Counted from the stretch's first letter, positions 11,804 through 21,498 are shown. The stretch: 64,000 nt of DNA from Planctomycetota bacterium (GCA_029260755.1 JAJDCQ010000073.1:23765-87764), one strand, 5' to 3'. Translations and numbers: made by a program. The notes: generated from the letters alone by a model not told the origin.

Positions 11804-12517
11804 CTACAGGTCGTCCGAGGTCCAGCCCGCCAGTCGCCCGTCGGCGTCGAAGTAGACGTCGCGACGGAACGAGACGGGGACCGTGTAGCGCGTGACGTAG
11901 GTCGTGTAGATCGGCGCGTGGATCGACCGGCCGTAGCTGCCGCACCCGCCGTAGCTCCGGAAGTGCGCGTAGGTGTAGCCGCTGTGGACGGCCTCGCGCT
12001 CCTCGTAGCGGGTGATCCGGAACACCCATCGCTCGCCGCCGCCGCCTCGCCCGTCGGGGACGATCGTGTTCGGCAGCCCCCAGGCGAGCTCGACCTGCTC
12101 GCGCGTCATGCCCTTGAGGAGCCGGTCGTCGCGGATGGCCGCCTCGACCCGGCGCGGCCACGGCGTCGTCTCGAGGATGACCTCGCGGAGGTTGTGCCGG
12201 ACCTGATCGTTGCGGTCCTGCGCGCGGGCGAACGTGCCCGAGTCGTAGGAGAAGACGCGCACGTCGGCGGGATCGGCGTAGCCCTCGCGGCCCTGATAGG
12301 TGACCTCGACCCGGTCGCCGGTCGGGTCGCCGACGCCGAGCGACTCGTGATGGAACTGGTCCATCCGGCCGATGACGTCCTCGCCGTCCTCGTCGGCGTA
12401 GAGCGGGGCGCCGTCGGTGCGGACGACGTAGTGGTAGCTCCGGCAGCCGCTGGCCGCGGCCAGCACGAGCAGTCCGACGGCCGGGAGTGCGACCCCCCGA
12501 ATCCGCGTACCTCGCAT
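11804..12517 (-). CDS. Predicted lipoprotein with SH3-like and SmpA/OmlA-like parts
   Basis: The 237-residue protein starts at the ATG at 12517, chosen for the GGAGGAG Shine-Dalgarno just upstream and because it gives a clean lipoprotein signal (VGLLVLAAASGC, cysteine near residue 24). The mature N-terminus resembles a bacterial SH3 domain (DGAPLYADEDGEDVIGRM, then TYQGREGYADPADVRVF). A later segment, LKGMTREQVELAWGLPN, matches the start of SmpA/OmlA-type domains, which bind outer-membrane proteins. The C-terminus is Tyr-rich. It is divergent from the next gene and probably sits in an envelope membrane. Function is otherwise unknown. Confidence 0.75.
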   Translation of the reverse strand: MRGTRIRGVALPAVGLLVLAAASGCRSYHYVVRTDGAPLYADEDGEDVIGRMDQFHHESLGVGDPTGDRVEVTYQGREGYADPADVRVFSYDSGTFARAQDRNDQVRHNLREVILETTPWPRRVEAAIRDDRLLKGMTREQVELAWGLPNTIVPDGRGGGGERWVFRITRYEEREAVHSGYTYAHFRSYGGCGSYGRSIHAPIYTTYVTRYTVPVSFRRDVYFDADGRLAGWTSDDL

Positions 12518-12728
12518 GTCTCCTCCGACGTGGCTGAGCGGGCGGCGTTCGCGCGTCGCGTCATCGCGCCGTCTCGCACCAACCACCATAGACGGCCCGA
12601 CGTCGGCCTTCAAGATGTCCCCCGGCGTCCGACGGCGGCGCCTCGGGGGATGTTCAGGCGCGACCGCGGGCCCGGCTCCTTGAACGCCCCCCGTCCAGAG
12701 CTACAATCTCCTTACGTCATCCCTAACG

Positions 12729-15700
12729 ATGATGGTTCCACGCCGCGCGGGCAGCCCCCGAGCGGCGGGGGGAGGGCCTGTCCGGGTGAACGGACCGAAC
12801 GATCCCGCACCGACGACCGCCGATCAGGACGGCGTCGATGAGGCGTGCGCCGAGGCGCTGCTCGCCGATGGGGTCATCACGGAGGACCAGCTCGCGGAGT
12901 GCCGCCGCCTCCGGGAGCAGCTCACGGTTCGCTACCCCGGCCTGCGCATCGCGCACGTCCTCCTGAAGAAGGGATACGTCGAACGCGACGTCCTCGAGGA
13001 GACCCTCGCCTCGATCTCGGGCGTGGACGAGTCGGTCGAGGAGCCGATCCGGGCCGCCGGCGGCCTCGTCGCGATCTGCGACGGCTGCGAGGCGCGCTAC
13101 GACGCGACCGGGCGGAACGTGGGCGAGGCGGCCGGCTGCCCGTGCGGCGGCACGATCACCGTCTACGACGAGGGGGAGTCGCCGTTCGATTCGTACGAGT
13201 CGTACGAGTCGGACTACGACTCCGACTCCGCGCCGCCGTCGGAGCCGCTCCCCTCGGACGACGGGTTCGCGATGTTCCGGACCGTCGAGATCGAGCCGGA
13301 TGAGATCGCCGGCGCCTTCCCGGGCGGCGGCCCGATCGGACCGCCGCCGGGCGCGCCGGAGCCGCCGGGTTCGGACGTCGGGTTCGAGGCGCCGTCCGAG
13401 TCGGAGCCCGGCTCGGACGACGGCTCGCTCTTCGAGCCGCCGCCGCCGGAGGCCGGCGCCGGCGCCGCCGACATCCAGCATCGCACCGTCGAGGTCGACG
13501 AGGAGGAGATCGTCGCGGGCGCGAATCCGATGCATCGGACCGTCGAGCTCGAGTCGGGCGAGATCGACGGCAGCGCGGCCATGCACCGAACCGTCGAGGT
13601 CGACGAGCACGAGATCACCGCCGACGCGATGGATGGCATGCGCCGCACGGTCGAGCTCGAGCCCGACGGCGCGGGCGGCTGGCGTCCGGAGCCGCCCGCC
13701 CCGCTGCCCCCGCCGGCGCTCGACGCCGAGGGCGCGACCGTCCTCCTCGGGCCGGGAAGCGCTGGCCAGATCGACGAGTCGCTCCTCGCGATGGAGTCGG
13801 GCGGCCTCGTCCAGCCCGAGGTCGAGAGCGGCCTCCACGCGGCGCCTACGGTGCGCGGGCAGCTCGAGTCGGGCGCGTGGGAGCCGGAGCCGTCGGGCGG
13901 CTGGGAGCAGGACGCGCCCCGCGGCCTCGAGGAGAACGTCGGCGGCCTCTCGGAGACGCTCGAGGCGTTCGCGCCGGTCGAGTCGAGCGACGATGCGATC
14001 GACGGGGACTCCTCGCTCGGCGGCTCGATCGACGTCTCCGATCTGATGGGCGATCCCGACGAGCAGACCCAACGCACCGGCGCGCCGGGGGGCAGCGGCT
14101 ACGGGTCGCGGCCGGCGATGATGGGCCCCGGGATGGGCGCGCCCGGCGGCTCGGGGATCGAGGGGAGCGGACCCGTCTTCAGCGACGACCCCGACCTCGC
14201 GCCGACCGTCGAGATGGACGGCCCCGCCGGGATGGCCGGGCTGCCCGTTCGGAGCGAGACCGACGACCACGGCTGGGACGACACGCGCGCGGGATCGGAC
14301 ACCGGCCCGCGGAGCGAGACGGCCGACAGCGACCCGCCGCCGTTCGAGGGCTGGGGCGACTCCGAGAGCGACAGCGACTTCGACGCGACCGGCTCGGGCG
14401 TCGTCGTCGCGGCGAAGACGGGAGGGGGCGGGGCGAAGCTCGCGGTCGCTCTCGTCGTCTTCGTCATCCTGCTCGGGGCGGCCGGCTTCATCGGCTGGAC
14501 GATGCACGTCTCGAGCGTCGTCGACGGGAGCCTCGCGGCCGGAAGCGACGCGTTCCGGCGCGGCGACTGGCAGGCGGCCTACGACGCCTACCGCACCGTC
14601 GTGGACTACCAGCCCGATCACCCCGAGGCGAGCGCGCGCCTCGTCGAGGCGGAGCAGCGGCTCGCGGCGCTCCGCCGGCGTGAGGAGCGCCGGGTCGCCT
14701 CCCGCGAGCGCGACGACCGGGCGAACGCCGCGATCGCGGAGGCGTCGAGCAAGGCGGAGCCGAGCGAGGCCGCCGCGACGATCGACAAGGCGATCCTCGC
14801 CGACGGCGAGAGCGGTCGCCTCTACCTCGAGCGGGCGCGGGCCGCCCGACGGGTGGGCCGGCAGAAGCAGGAGCGCGGCGCGTCGCAGGACGCCCAGGCG
14901 CGCTTCACCGGCGCCGAGAACGACCTCCGGATCGCCTACGACCTCCTCAAGACCGAGCGGGCGGAGATCGACAAGGACATCGCCGACCTGGCCGAGGACG
15001 ACCCGACCGCGGAGGAGGACCGCGCGATGGCGGCCGTCATCGGGCAGCTCCTGGCCGAGACGGTCCTCGAGCGGTCGTTCATCCTCGAGTTCGATCGCGG
15101 CCGGAAGCGCGAGGCGCTCAAGGAGGCCGAGCGGGTCCGCGACGAGAGCGGCGAGCCGTGGACGGTCGCCTACGCCGACGGGCGCGCCGCGCTCGAGGAG
15201 CGCGACTACAAGACGGCGGGGCGGAAGCTCCGAACCGTCATCGAGGCGCGCCCCGAGGCGCCCGAGCCGAGGTTGCTCCGGGCGCAGGCGAACATCGGGC
15301 TCGGCCGCGTCGAGAAGGCGACCGAGGACGTCGACGCGGCCCGGGCCGAGGCGCCGCTCCTCGGTCGGCCGGTCGCGCTCTCCGCGTGGCTGGCGCTGGT
15401 GCGGGACGACGTCGCGGCGGCGATCAGCGAGTCGGAGCAGGCGGTGAAGCTCGCGCCGCGCGATCCGCTCGCGCGGATGATCCGCGGTCAGGCGTTCGAG
15501 GCGAACGATCAGCCGGAGAAGGCGCGGCCCGAGTACGACTTCGCGATCGAGTACGACCCGACCGACGCCTACGCCCTCTTCCTCCGCGGTCGCCTCCGGG
15601 TGGAGCGAGAGGACTACTACGGGGCGCTCCCGGACCTCAACAAGTCGCTCGAGCTCGACGAGAGCAACGCGGAGGCGTTCTTCTACCGCGGCAAGGCGCG

Positions 15701-16400
15701 CCATCACATGCAGCGCTACGACGACGCCTACGACGACTACTCGAGCGCGGTGAAGCTCGACCCGACCTTCGCCCGCGCCTTCGCGAACCGCGCGACGATC
15801 CGCGTCCGGCGCGAGGATGTCGCCGGGGCGAACGGCGACTACGACAGCGCCCTCGCCCTCGATCCCGAGAACCAGGACCTCACCTTCAACATCGGGCTCT
15901 TCCACTACCGGACGCGCGACTACCAGCGAGCGATCGACCGGGTCCGGAGGGCGATCGACCTGGCCGAGGACGCGGCGGCCTGGCCGAACGCGGCCCAGGC
16001 GCGCACCGTCCTCGCGGCATCGCTCCTGAACGTGAGCCCGCCGGATCCCGACGGAGCGATCGAGACCCTCACCGAGGCGATCGACATCGACCCCGCCTAC
16101 GCCAACTCCTACTACTACCGATACCAGGCGTGGGAGCGGAAGGGCGAGCTCGAGAAGGCGCTCGAGGACCTCCGGACCTACACCCGCTACGAGCGCCAGC
16201 CGACCCAGGTGGCCCGCGTGCAGCCGGTGATCCAGCGCCTCGAGGCGAGGATCGCCGCCGCCGCCGACGGCGGCGAAGACCCCGGAGCCGGCGAGACCGC
16301 CGGAGCTGGCGAAGGCCCCGACATCGACCAGCCGGGCGTCACGCCGGCCCGGCCCACCCCGAGGAAGCGCAAGCCGATCTGGCCGCCGCCGCGCGGGTAG
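12729..16400 (+). CDS. Membrane TPR protein with zinc-ribbon-like N-terminus and R-T-V-E repeats
   Basis: This 1223-residue protein has no recognisable catalytic domain. Residues 35-95 form a helical module (CAEALLADGVITEDQLAECR) also seen at the N-termini of two kinases in this window. A CDGC/CPC cysteine group (about 117-140) looks like a zinc ribbon. Residues 140-560 are acidic and disordered and contain at least five copies of R-T-V-E-[LVI]-[DE], with Thr at 185, 253, 271, 288 and 307. One membrane helix (LAVALVVFVILLGAAGFIGW, about 577-596) is followed by some 600 residues with ten or more TPR units. The layout resembles a receptor kinase whose kinase domain is replaced by a phospho-acceptor region. 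The ATG at 12729 lacks a strong ribosome site; a GTG at 12786 is an alternative. Confidence 0.85.
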   Translation: MMVPRRAGSPRAAGGGPVRVNGPNDPAPTTADQDGVDEACAEALLADGVITEDQLAECRRLREQLTVRYPGLRIAHVLLKKGYVERDVLEETLASISGVDESVEEPIRAAGGLVAICDGCEARYDATGRNVGEAAGCPCGGTITVYDEGESPFDSYESYESDYDSDSAPPSEPLPSDDGFAMFRTVEIEPDEIAGAFPGGGPIGPPPGAPEPPGSDVGFEAPSESEPGSDDGSLFEPPPPEAGAGAADIQHRTVEVDEEEIVAGANPMHRTVELESGEIDGSAAMHRTVEVDEHEITADAMDGMRRTVELEPDGAGGWRPEPPAPLPPPALDAEGATVLLGPGSAGQIDESLLAMESGGLVQPEVESGLHAAPTVRGQLESGAWEPEPSGGWEQDAPRGLEENVGGLSETLEAFAPVESSDDAIDGDSSLGGSIDVSDLMGDPDEQTQRTGAPGGSGYGSRPAMMGPGMGAPGGSGIEGSGPVFSDDPDLAPTVEMDGPAGMAGLPVRSETDDHGWDDTRAGSDTGPRSETADSDPPPFEGWGDSESDSDFDATGSGVVVAAKTGGGGAKLAVALVVFVILLGAAGFIGWTMHVSSVVDGSLAAGSDAFRRGDWQAAYDAYRTVVDYQPDHPEASARLVEAEQRLAALRRREERRVASRERDDRANAAIAEASSKAEPSEAAATIDKAILADGESGRLYLERARAARRVGRQKQERGASQDAQARFTGAENDLRIAYDLLKTERAEIDKDIADLAEDDPTAEEDRAMAAVIGQLLAETVLERSFILEFDRGRKREALKEAERVRDESGEPWTVAYADGRAALEERDYKTAGRKLRTVIEARPEAPEPRLLRAQANIGLGRVEKATEDVDAARAEAPLLGRPVALSAWLALVRDDVAAAISESEQAVKLAPRDPLARMIRGQAFEANDQPEKARPEYDFAIEYDPTDAYALFLRGRLRVEREDYYGALPDLNKSLELDESNAEAFFYRGKARHHMQRYDDAYDDYSSAVKLDPTFARAFANRATIRVRREDVAGANGDYDSALALDPENQDLTFNIGLFHYRTRDYQRAIDRVRRAIDLAEDAAAWPNAAQARTVLAASLLNVSPPDPDGAIETLTEAIDIDPAYANSYYYRYQAWERKGELEKALEDLRTYTRYERQPTQVARVQPVIQRLEARIAAAADGGEDPGAGETAGAGEGPDIDQPGVTPARPTPRKRKPIWPPPRG
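13272..13659 (+). repeat. Imperfect R-T-V-E protein repeats (possible phospho-Thr array)
   Basis: The encoded motif [MH]-x-R-T-V-E-[LVI]-[DE] followed by a short acidic/Ile tail occurs at Thr185, 253, 271, 288 and 307. The last four copies are spaced 17-19 residues apart. A related T-V-E-M-D occurs at Thr493. The protein motif is conserved while the intervening residues vary, suggesting selection on the motif rather than recent DNA duplication. Confidence 0.8.
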
Positions 16401-16503
16401 GACGGGGGGTCGCGGTCCGGCTCGCGACGGCGTGGCGGCTCCCCTGTTTGCGATCAGCGAGCGTCAGCCACTACGATGCCTCTCCTGACGGAGGCCATCG
16501 ATC

Positions 16504-19500
16504 ATGGCGCCTACCCTCGTACAATGCTGGCGCTGTCGTGCCCAGTGGTACCACACAGGTAATCTGGTCTGCGCGAGCTGCGGATCGACGGAGGTGTACT
16601 CCGTCGCAGTCCCCGCGGCCGCCCCGCCCCCATCGCTGCCGGCGCCATCGTCGCCTCCTGCCCCTCCCCCTCCCCCTCCCCCTCCTCCTTCTCCTGTCGC
16701 TCCGCCGCCGTATCCCGCGCCCGGCGCAACGGCACCTTCGATGACGGCCTTTCACGGTGGCGCCCCAGGCGCTCCGCCGCCTCCTCCGCCGCCTCCTCCG
16801 CCGCCTCCTCCGCCGCCTCCTCCACCGCCTCCTCCTCCTCCGCCGCCCCCCTCACCTCCTCGGCCATCACGACCGGCCGCAGCTCCGAGCCCCTTGCCGT
16901 CTCGGGATGGGGTCACCGCATCGCCGCATTCAGCAGCTCCGGTCGCGGGTGGGCGCGAGCTCGGCGGGGGACGCGACTCGGCACGTGTTCACGAGTTGAC
17001 TCCGACGAACGAGGTCGTTCGCCCCAGTTTGTCACAGATCCTCACGTCACCGACGGTGCCGCTCCTCGCCTGCTTCGCCTGTCGCAAGACGTTCCGCGTG
17101 TCGGGCCACGAGCCGGGGAGCGACCGGCGCTGCCCGAGCTGTAGCGCGCCGCTCAAGCACGTCGCTCGGGATGCCCTGATCGGGGCGACGGTTGGCGGCT
17201 GCAAGATCGAGGCGGTGATCGGACGCGGAGGCATGGGGACGGTCTATCGGGCGACGCAGACCTCGGTCGGGCGTTCGGTCGCATTGAAGATCCTGGATCC
17301 GAAGCTCTCATCCGAGGCGTCGTTTCGAGCCCGTTTCGATCGCGAGGCCCGCGCCGCGGCTGCGGTCAGTCATCCCAACATCGTGTCGGTGTTCGACGTC
17401 GGAGAAGATGAGGACGTCAACTACCTCGTGATGGAGGTTGCCGCAGGGGCGAACCTCGACGTGTTGCTGCAGGACGAGAAGCACCTGTCGGAAGACGAGG
17501 CGCTCTCGATCGTGCGCCAGGTGGCGGACGCTCTTCAGCATCTCGAGCCGCTCGGGCTCGTCCATCGAGACGTGAAGCCCTCGAACATCATCTACGACAG
17601 GGAGGAAGGACGAGCGAGGCTCGCCGACTTCGGCCTCGCGCGGCCGATCGCCGACGACCAGGTCGCGGTGACGAAGACCGGCGTCTCTCTGGGCACGCCG
17701 TACTACATGTCACCCGAGCAGGTGCGCGGCGAGAAGCAGCTCGATATCGCCACGGACGTCTATGCGCTGGGGGGGACTCTCTTCCATCTGCTCACCGGCG
17801 AGGCGCCCTTCGATGGAGAGAGCTCGGCGGTCGTGATGTCGAAGCACCTTCGCGCTCAGGTGCCGAACCCTCGACGAGTCCGGCCCGCCGTCTCCGCGTC
17901 CGCGGCGAAGCTCGTCCGGAAGATGATGGCGAAGAGTCCCTCCGCGCGACCGAGTCCCGCTCAGGTCGTCAGCATGGTCGAGACGATCGAAGGGGGGGAC
18001 GCTCTCGAGTCTGGCTCCGAGCGCCCACGCGCCACGTCGAGCCGTCGGCCGAGGCCAACGGGCGCGACGCGAGCCACCAGTCGACCCGGGAGTCAGAACG
18101 CCATCATGGCCGGGGCTGTCGTGGGCGGAGCGCTGTTGCTCATCGTCGCCGTGGTCGCGACATCCGGTGGCGAGAAGGCGACCGAGCCGGCTCCCGAGGC
18201 GCCCGAGATCGCCTCCGGTGAAGCCGCCACGCCCGACGACTGGGTCTCGCCGGTCGACGAGCCCGTGGGTGACGATCCCGTCGCCGCTCCGCCCGAAGTC
18301 GAGGAGGTCAGGGATCCGGCTCCAAGCGCCGCTGATCGGCCAGTCGCCGTCGAGGAAGAGGAGGAGGCCCCTCCTCCGCGGTTCGATGTGCCGGTTGCTC
18401 CCGAGCTCGGTGTGGGCTCGGGCGCGGCGGGGACGGTCGTGGTGTCCGAGGATGAGGATGGAGAGGAGGATCCCGGGGGCGAGGACGCCGATGAGGACTC
18501 CGAGGACGAGGAGTGGAGACCCCCCGGATCGGCGGACTCTGCGGAGGGACCCCTGGGCGGTCAGCAGCCGCTCGCGCCGGAGGCGAGCGGTGCGGCCGAG
18601 CTGCCGCCAGGTGACCCGAGCAAGCCCGACCCGGAGCCACCCGAGCGTCTCGCTCCCGAGCCTTTCGACGTGCCAGTCGCGCTGCCGCCGCTCCCGGTGA
18701 ATCGTTCGCTCAGTGCGCGGGATGTGGCGTCGCTCGTGAAGACCTACTTGAAGGACGAGTCGGAGCGCGTTTCGATCATCGAGCGCCTACGAGCGGCCGA
18801 CCGAGAGCATCTGACGTCACCTCTTCACTCCGCAATCGGTCGCGCTCGGACGAGAGAGGGCGCCCTCGAGCTCGCCATCCTCCTGCGCGTTCCGGGGCTC
18901 ACGCGAAGCGTGAAGCGCCTCCTGGAGGACGAGAGGCTGCGCCTCGCGGTCGTGACGGTTCTCGCCGAGGCGGGCGATGAGGACGCCGCGCGGTTGCTCG
19001 TGGAGCGCTGGGAAGCGACGGACGACCCGGCGGAGGCGAAGATCATCGAGGAGGCGTTGAATCGTCCCGTGCCCTACTTCTCGGCGCTGGAGGACTTGAA
19101 GGAGGCCATGGAGGGGATGGAGCCGACCGACCGTCGGCGATTCGTGGCGGCGAAGATCCTCCAGAAGCAGATTGGTCTCGCGAGCGAAGTTCCCGAGGGG
19201 ATCATTGCCGGGTGGAGCGAGACCAGGAAGTCGTTCGCTCTCTACGGCGTTCGCTTCGCGATCAAGGGTCTCGATCTCTTCGAGCAGGGCGGCTGGGAGG
19301 GCGAGGGTCGTCCCGTCGGAAAGAACCGCCTTCTCCAGAGTGGAGAGCAGTACATTCTCAAGCCACTTCCGGAGCAGATCCAGGAGGGCAATCACTCGCT
19401 CGTGATCCGGCTCCTCGTCGTCGAAGGCGACGAGACCACGATCTCCTTCGTCGGAGACCAGGGAGTCTGGAGGCCGACACTGGAGGGCGATCTCTGGGTG

Positions 19501-19746
19501 ACGCGGACCGGCGGGCAAGTCGAGCTCACTCATCCGGCCGTTCGAAGGCGATGGGTCGAGATGTCGTTCGACCTGACCGACAAGAGCGCTCCGGGGCGTC
19601 GCTATCAGAGGCAGATTCGACTCATGGTCGACGGTCGTCCCTACCTCGACGGAAACATGGTTCACAACGGCAGGCTCACCGAGTTGAGGCTGCTGGCCGG
19701 CAATTCCACGGTCGTCTTCGGCGGAGTCGAGCTCCGTTCGAAGTAG
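16504..19746 (+). CDS. Transmembrane Ser/Thr protein kinase with two N-terminal zinc ribbons
   Basis: Residues 8-26 form a first zinc ribbon (C8, C11, C23, C26). A long polyproline tract follows (about 37-130), then a second ribbon (C190, C193, C210, C213). The kinase domain spans about 230-500, with G240-RGGMG, catalytic Lys262, HRDVKPSN (H354, D356) and DFG at 375-377, so it should be active. A membrane helix lies near 533-554 (AGAVVGGALLLIVAVVA). An acidic linker leads to helical repeats with LEDERLRLAVVTVLAEAG. The C-terminus is beta-rich and may be a lectin-like fold. GGAGG sits nine bases before the ATG. Wobble positions use A and T visibly more often than in adjacent genes, hinting at a different origin. 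Confidence 0.9.
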   Translation: MAPTLVQCWRCRAQWYHTGNLVCASCGSTEVYSVAVPAAAPPPSLPAPSSPPAPPPPPPPPPSPVAPPPYPAPGATAPSMTAFHGGAPGAPPPPPPPPPPPPPPPPPPPPPPPPPPSPPRPSRPAAAPSPLPSRDGVTASPHSAAPVAGGRELGGGRDSARVHELTPTNEVVRPSLSQILTSPTVPLLACFACRKTFRVSGHEPGSDRRCPSCSAPLKHVARDALIGATVGGCKIEAVIGRGGMGTVYRATQTSVGRSVALKILDPKLSSEASFRARFDREARAAAAVSHPNIVSVFDVGEDEDVNYLVMEVAAGANLDVLLQDEKHLSEDEALSIVRQVADALQHLEPLGLVHRDVKPSNIIYDREEGRARLADFGLARPIADDQVAVTKTGVSLGTPYYMSPEQVRGEKQLDIATDVYALGGTLFHLLTGEAPFDGESSAVVMSKHLRAQVPNPRRVRPAVSASAAKLVRKMMAKSPSARPSPAQVVSMVETIEGGDALESGSERPRATSSRRPRPTGATRATSRPGSQNAIMAGAVVGGALLLIVAVVATSGGEKATEPAPEAPEIASGEAATPDDWVSPVDEPVGDDPVAAPPEVEEVRDPAPSAADRPVAVEEEEEAPPPRFDVPVAPELGVGSGAAGTVVVSEDEDGEEDPGGEDADEDSEDEEWRPPGSADSAEGPLGGQQPLAPEASGAAELPPGDPSKPDPEPPERLAPEPFDVPVALPPLPVNRSLSARDVASLVKTYLKDESERVSIIERLRAADREHLTSPLHSAIGRARTREGALELAILLRVPGLTRSVKRLLEDERLRLAVVTVLAEAGDEDAARLLVERWEATDDPAEAKIIEEALNRPVPYFSALEDLKEAMEGMEPTDRRRFVAAKILQKQIGLASEVPEGIIAGWSETRKSFALYGVRFAIKGLDLFEQGGWEGEGRPVGKNRLLQSGEQYILKPLPEQIQEGNHSLVIRLLVVEGDETTISFVGDQGVWRPTLEGDLWVTRTGGQVELTHPAVRRRWVEMSFDLTDKSAPGRRYQRQIRLMVDGRPYLDGNMVHNGRLTELRLLAGNSTVVFGGVELRSK

Positions 19747-19784
19747 GCCCGCGTCTCCGCTTCCGAGATGACGCCCGTCGTCGG

Positions 19785-21134
19785 CTACCGAATCGTCGGC
19801 ATCTCCCCGACGGGTCCCGGCGCCCGCCAGGCGTCCTCGGGCATCATCGTCCCGCGGTAACTCTTCGGCACGAGCAGGACCGCGGTTTTCCGGACGTCCC
19901 CGTCCTCGATCCCCGTCGCGATGAGGCAGAGGCGGCGCCACGCGCTCTCCGCGATGCGGCACCGATAGCGGCGGAGCCGGAGGACGCTGCCGAGCTTGTA
20001 GCCGGCCTTCGCTCGCGGCATGTGCGAGGCGAGCTTGGCGGGGTCGAGCGCTCGCAGGTCGTCCCCGATCAACTCGACGATCTCCTCGCGTGATGCCTGG
20101 TCGAGGAGGTCGGTCGAGGGCACGTCGAGCGATTGCCCGCTCCTGGCGAGGTAGAGGGTCGGCAGTCGGTGAAGCGTGATCTGGAACTCGAGTCCGACCG
20201 TCTCGGCCGCGGCGTCACGGTCGCCGGCTCGCATCTGCTCGTGGGCGAGGCGCAGTCGGAGCGGCCAGTCGTCCGGTCGAGTGGCGACCGAGCGGGCGAG
20301 GTCGCGGAGGCGCTCGTCGATGGAGCCGACGTGGCCGCCGGCCGGGGCGCCCGGTCGTGCGGGGAGCGGCGCCGGCTCGACGCGCGGCATCGTGCCGCTC
20401 AGCTTGGTCGGAAAGCGATCCGACTCGAGGTCGGGGTCCTTCACGGCGTGGTCGAGCAGCTGCTTGAGGCGCGGGAGCTTTCCGTTCGAGAGCTCGATCG
20501 CGCGCGGCAGGATCCGAGCCATGCCGGCGTCGTCGTAGGTCTTCGGCGACCGGGCTCGTCTCGCGACGACCATCTCGAGAGCGGTCGTCGCCCGATTCGC
20601 CGGGGTGAACGCGGTCTCGACGGCGGTGAGCAGCTCGCGGGACAGGCCATAGTTGCTCGCGTCGTCGAGGGGGCAGGATCCGAGCCGCCTCGTCGCGCGC
20701 CACTTCGACTCGTCGAGGAACGGGTGAGGCGCGAACGGCTGCTCCCAGACGCGGGAGAGACCGACCGAGAGCTTCGCTCCGCCCTTCCCCTCGACCACCA
20801 GGTGGAGCCTCGCCTCGTAGTCCTTGCGGCTCCTCAGGGGCAGGGCGCGGAGGTGCGTGGTGCGGTCCGCGTAGCCGATCGACGTCCACGGGACGGCGTG
20901 GGCGAGCGCGACCGGGTCGAGAGCCTCGAGGTCCGGGCGCAGGACAGCCTCGAGCTCGGCGCGGTCGACCGACGCGTCCTCGTCGTCGACGACGTCGAGG
21001 GTGAGGATGAAGCGAAGTCGGATGTCGAAGCGAACACCCGCTCCGGCGCACGCTCTCGCCCAGTCGCCGCGGTCGAGGCGGACCTTGGCCCTCTCGAGCC
21101 GATCGAGGAGGTCGTTCGTCTCGGGGGTCGCCAC
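19785..21134 (-). CDS. Protein with an internally duplicated domain of unknown function
   Basis: I do not recognise the family of this 449-residue soluble protein. It contains two diverged copies of one unit of roughly 110 residues (about 8-125 and 310-425). Each copy runs from a helical segment with a Gly-Asp turn (LDRGDWARACA versus MRAGDRDAAAE) to a strand (RFDIRLRFILTL versus GLEFQITLHRLPTL). Each then has LRPDLEALDPVALAHAVPW versus IGDDLRALDPAKLASHMP, and ends with LRALPLRSRKDYEARLH versus LRLRRYRCRIAESAWRR. The linker between copies holds a short helix-rich region. It is the last gene of an FHA/TPR operon, 16 nt after the small TPR gene, so a signalling or scaffold role is possible but unproven. 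Confidence 0.75.
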   Translation of the reverse strand: MATPETNDLLDRLERAKVRLDRGDWARACAGAGVRFDIRLRFILTLDVVDDEDASVDRAELEAVLRPDLEALDPVALAHAVPWTSIGYADRTTHLRALPLRSRKDYEARLHLVVEGKGGAKLSVGLSRVWEQPFAPHPFLDESKWRATRRLGSCPLDDASNYGLSRELLTAVETAFTPANRATTALEMVVARRARSPKTYDDAGMARILPRAIELSNGKLPRLKQLLDHAVKDPDLESDRFPTKLSGTMPRVEPAPLPARPGAPAGGHVGSIDERLRDLARSVATRPDDWPLRLRLAHEQMRAGDRDAAAETVGLEFQITLHRLPTLYLARSGQSLDVPSTDLLDQASREEIVELIGDDLRALDPAKLASHMPRAKAGYKLGSVLRLRRYRCRIAESAWRRLCLIATGIEDGDVRKTAVLLVPKSYRGTMMPEDAWRAPGPVGEMPTIR

Positions 21135-21150
21135 GGACGGATTCGCTCGC

Positions 21151-21498
21151 CTACCCGCCCGCGTCGATCGCCCGGTCGACGAGCTCCTTGAGCTCGAGGA
21201 GCTCGTTCTCGGCCTTCGCGTCGCCCTTGCGCTTCGAGGCCGCGAGGCCGTCCTCGATCGTCTTTCGCGCTTCGTCGAGGCGACCCTCGTCGCGGTGGAT
21301 CGCCGCGACGTGGTAGAAGGCGTAGCCGTAGTCGGGGTCGATCTCGATGCACTCGCGCAGGAGCCGGATCGCCTCGTCGGGCTCGGCGCGCCCCTTGTGC
21401 TCCATCGCGAGGGCGTAGCGCGGGAAGGTGTTCTTCGCGTCGCTGTCGGCCATGGCCCGGAGCTTCGCCATCCGGGCCAGCGCTGCGTCGTCGCTCAC
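21151..21498 (-). CDS. Small TPR protein
   Basis: This 115-residue protein contains two to three TPR helical pairs (PRYALAMEHKGRAEPDEAIR, CIEIDPDYGYAFYHVAAIHR, DEARKTIEDGLAASK), with the usual Asp-Pro-Asp turns. The GTG at 21498 was chosen because AGGAGAG lies a few bases upstream and the TPR begins soon after. The frame is open far upstream only as a GC-rich shadow of the FHA gene. It lies 32 nt after the FHA gene and 16 nt before the duplicated-domain gene, so it is the middle of a three-gene operon. A protein-protein adaptor role is likely. Confidence 0.85.
   Translation of the reverse strand: MSDDAALARMAKLRAMADSDAKNTFPRYALAMEHKGRAEPDEAIRLLRECIEIDPDYGYAFYHVAAIHRDEGRLDEARKTIEDGLAASKRKGDAKAENELLELKELVDRAIDAGG

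Noticed and set aside
12518..12613. Longer start for the lipoprotein gene
   Set aside because: The extra 32 residues are Arg-rich and would bury the lipoprotein signal; ATG 12517 has a strong ribosome site.
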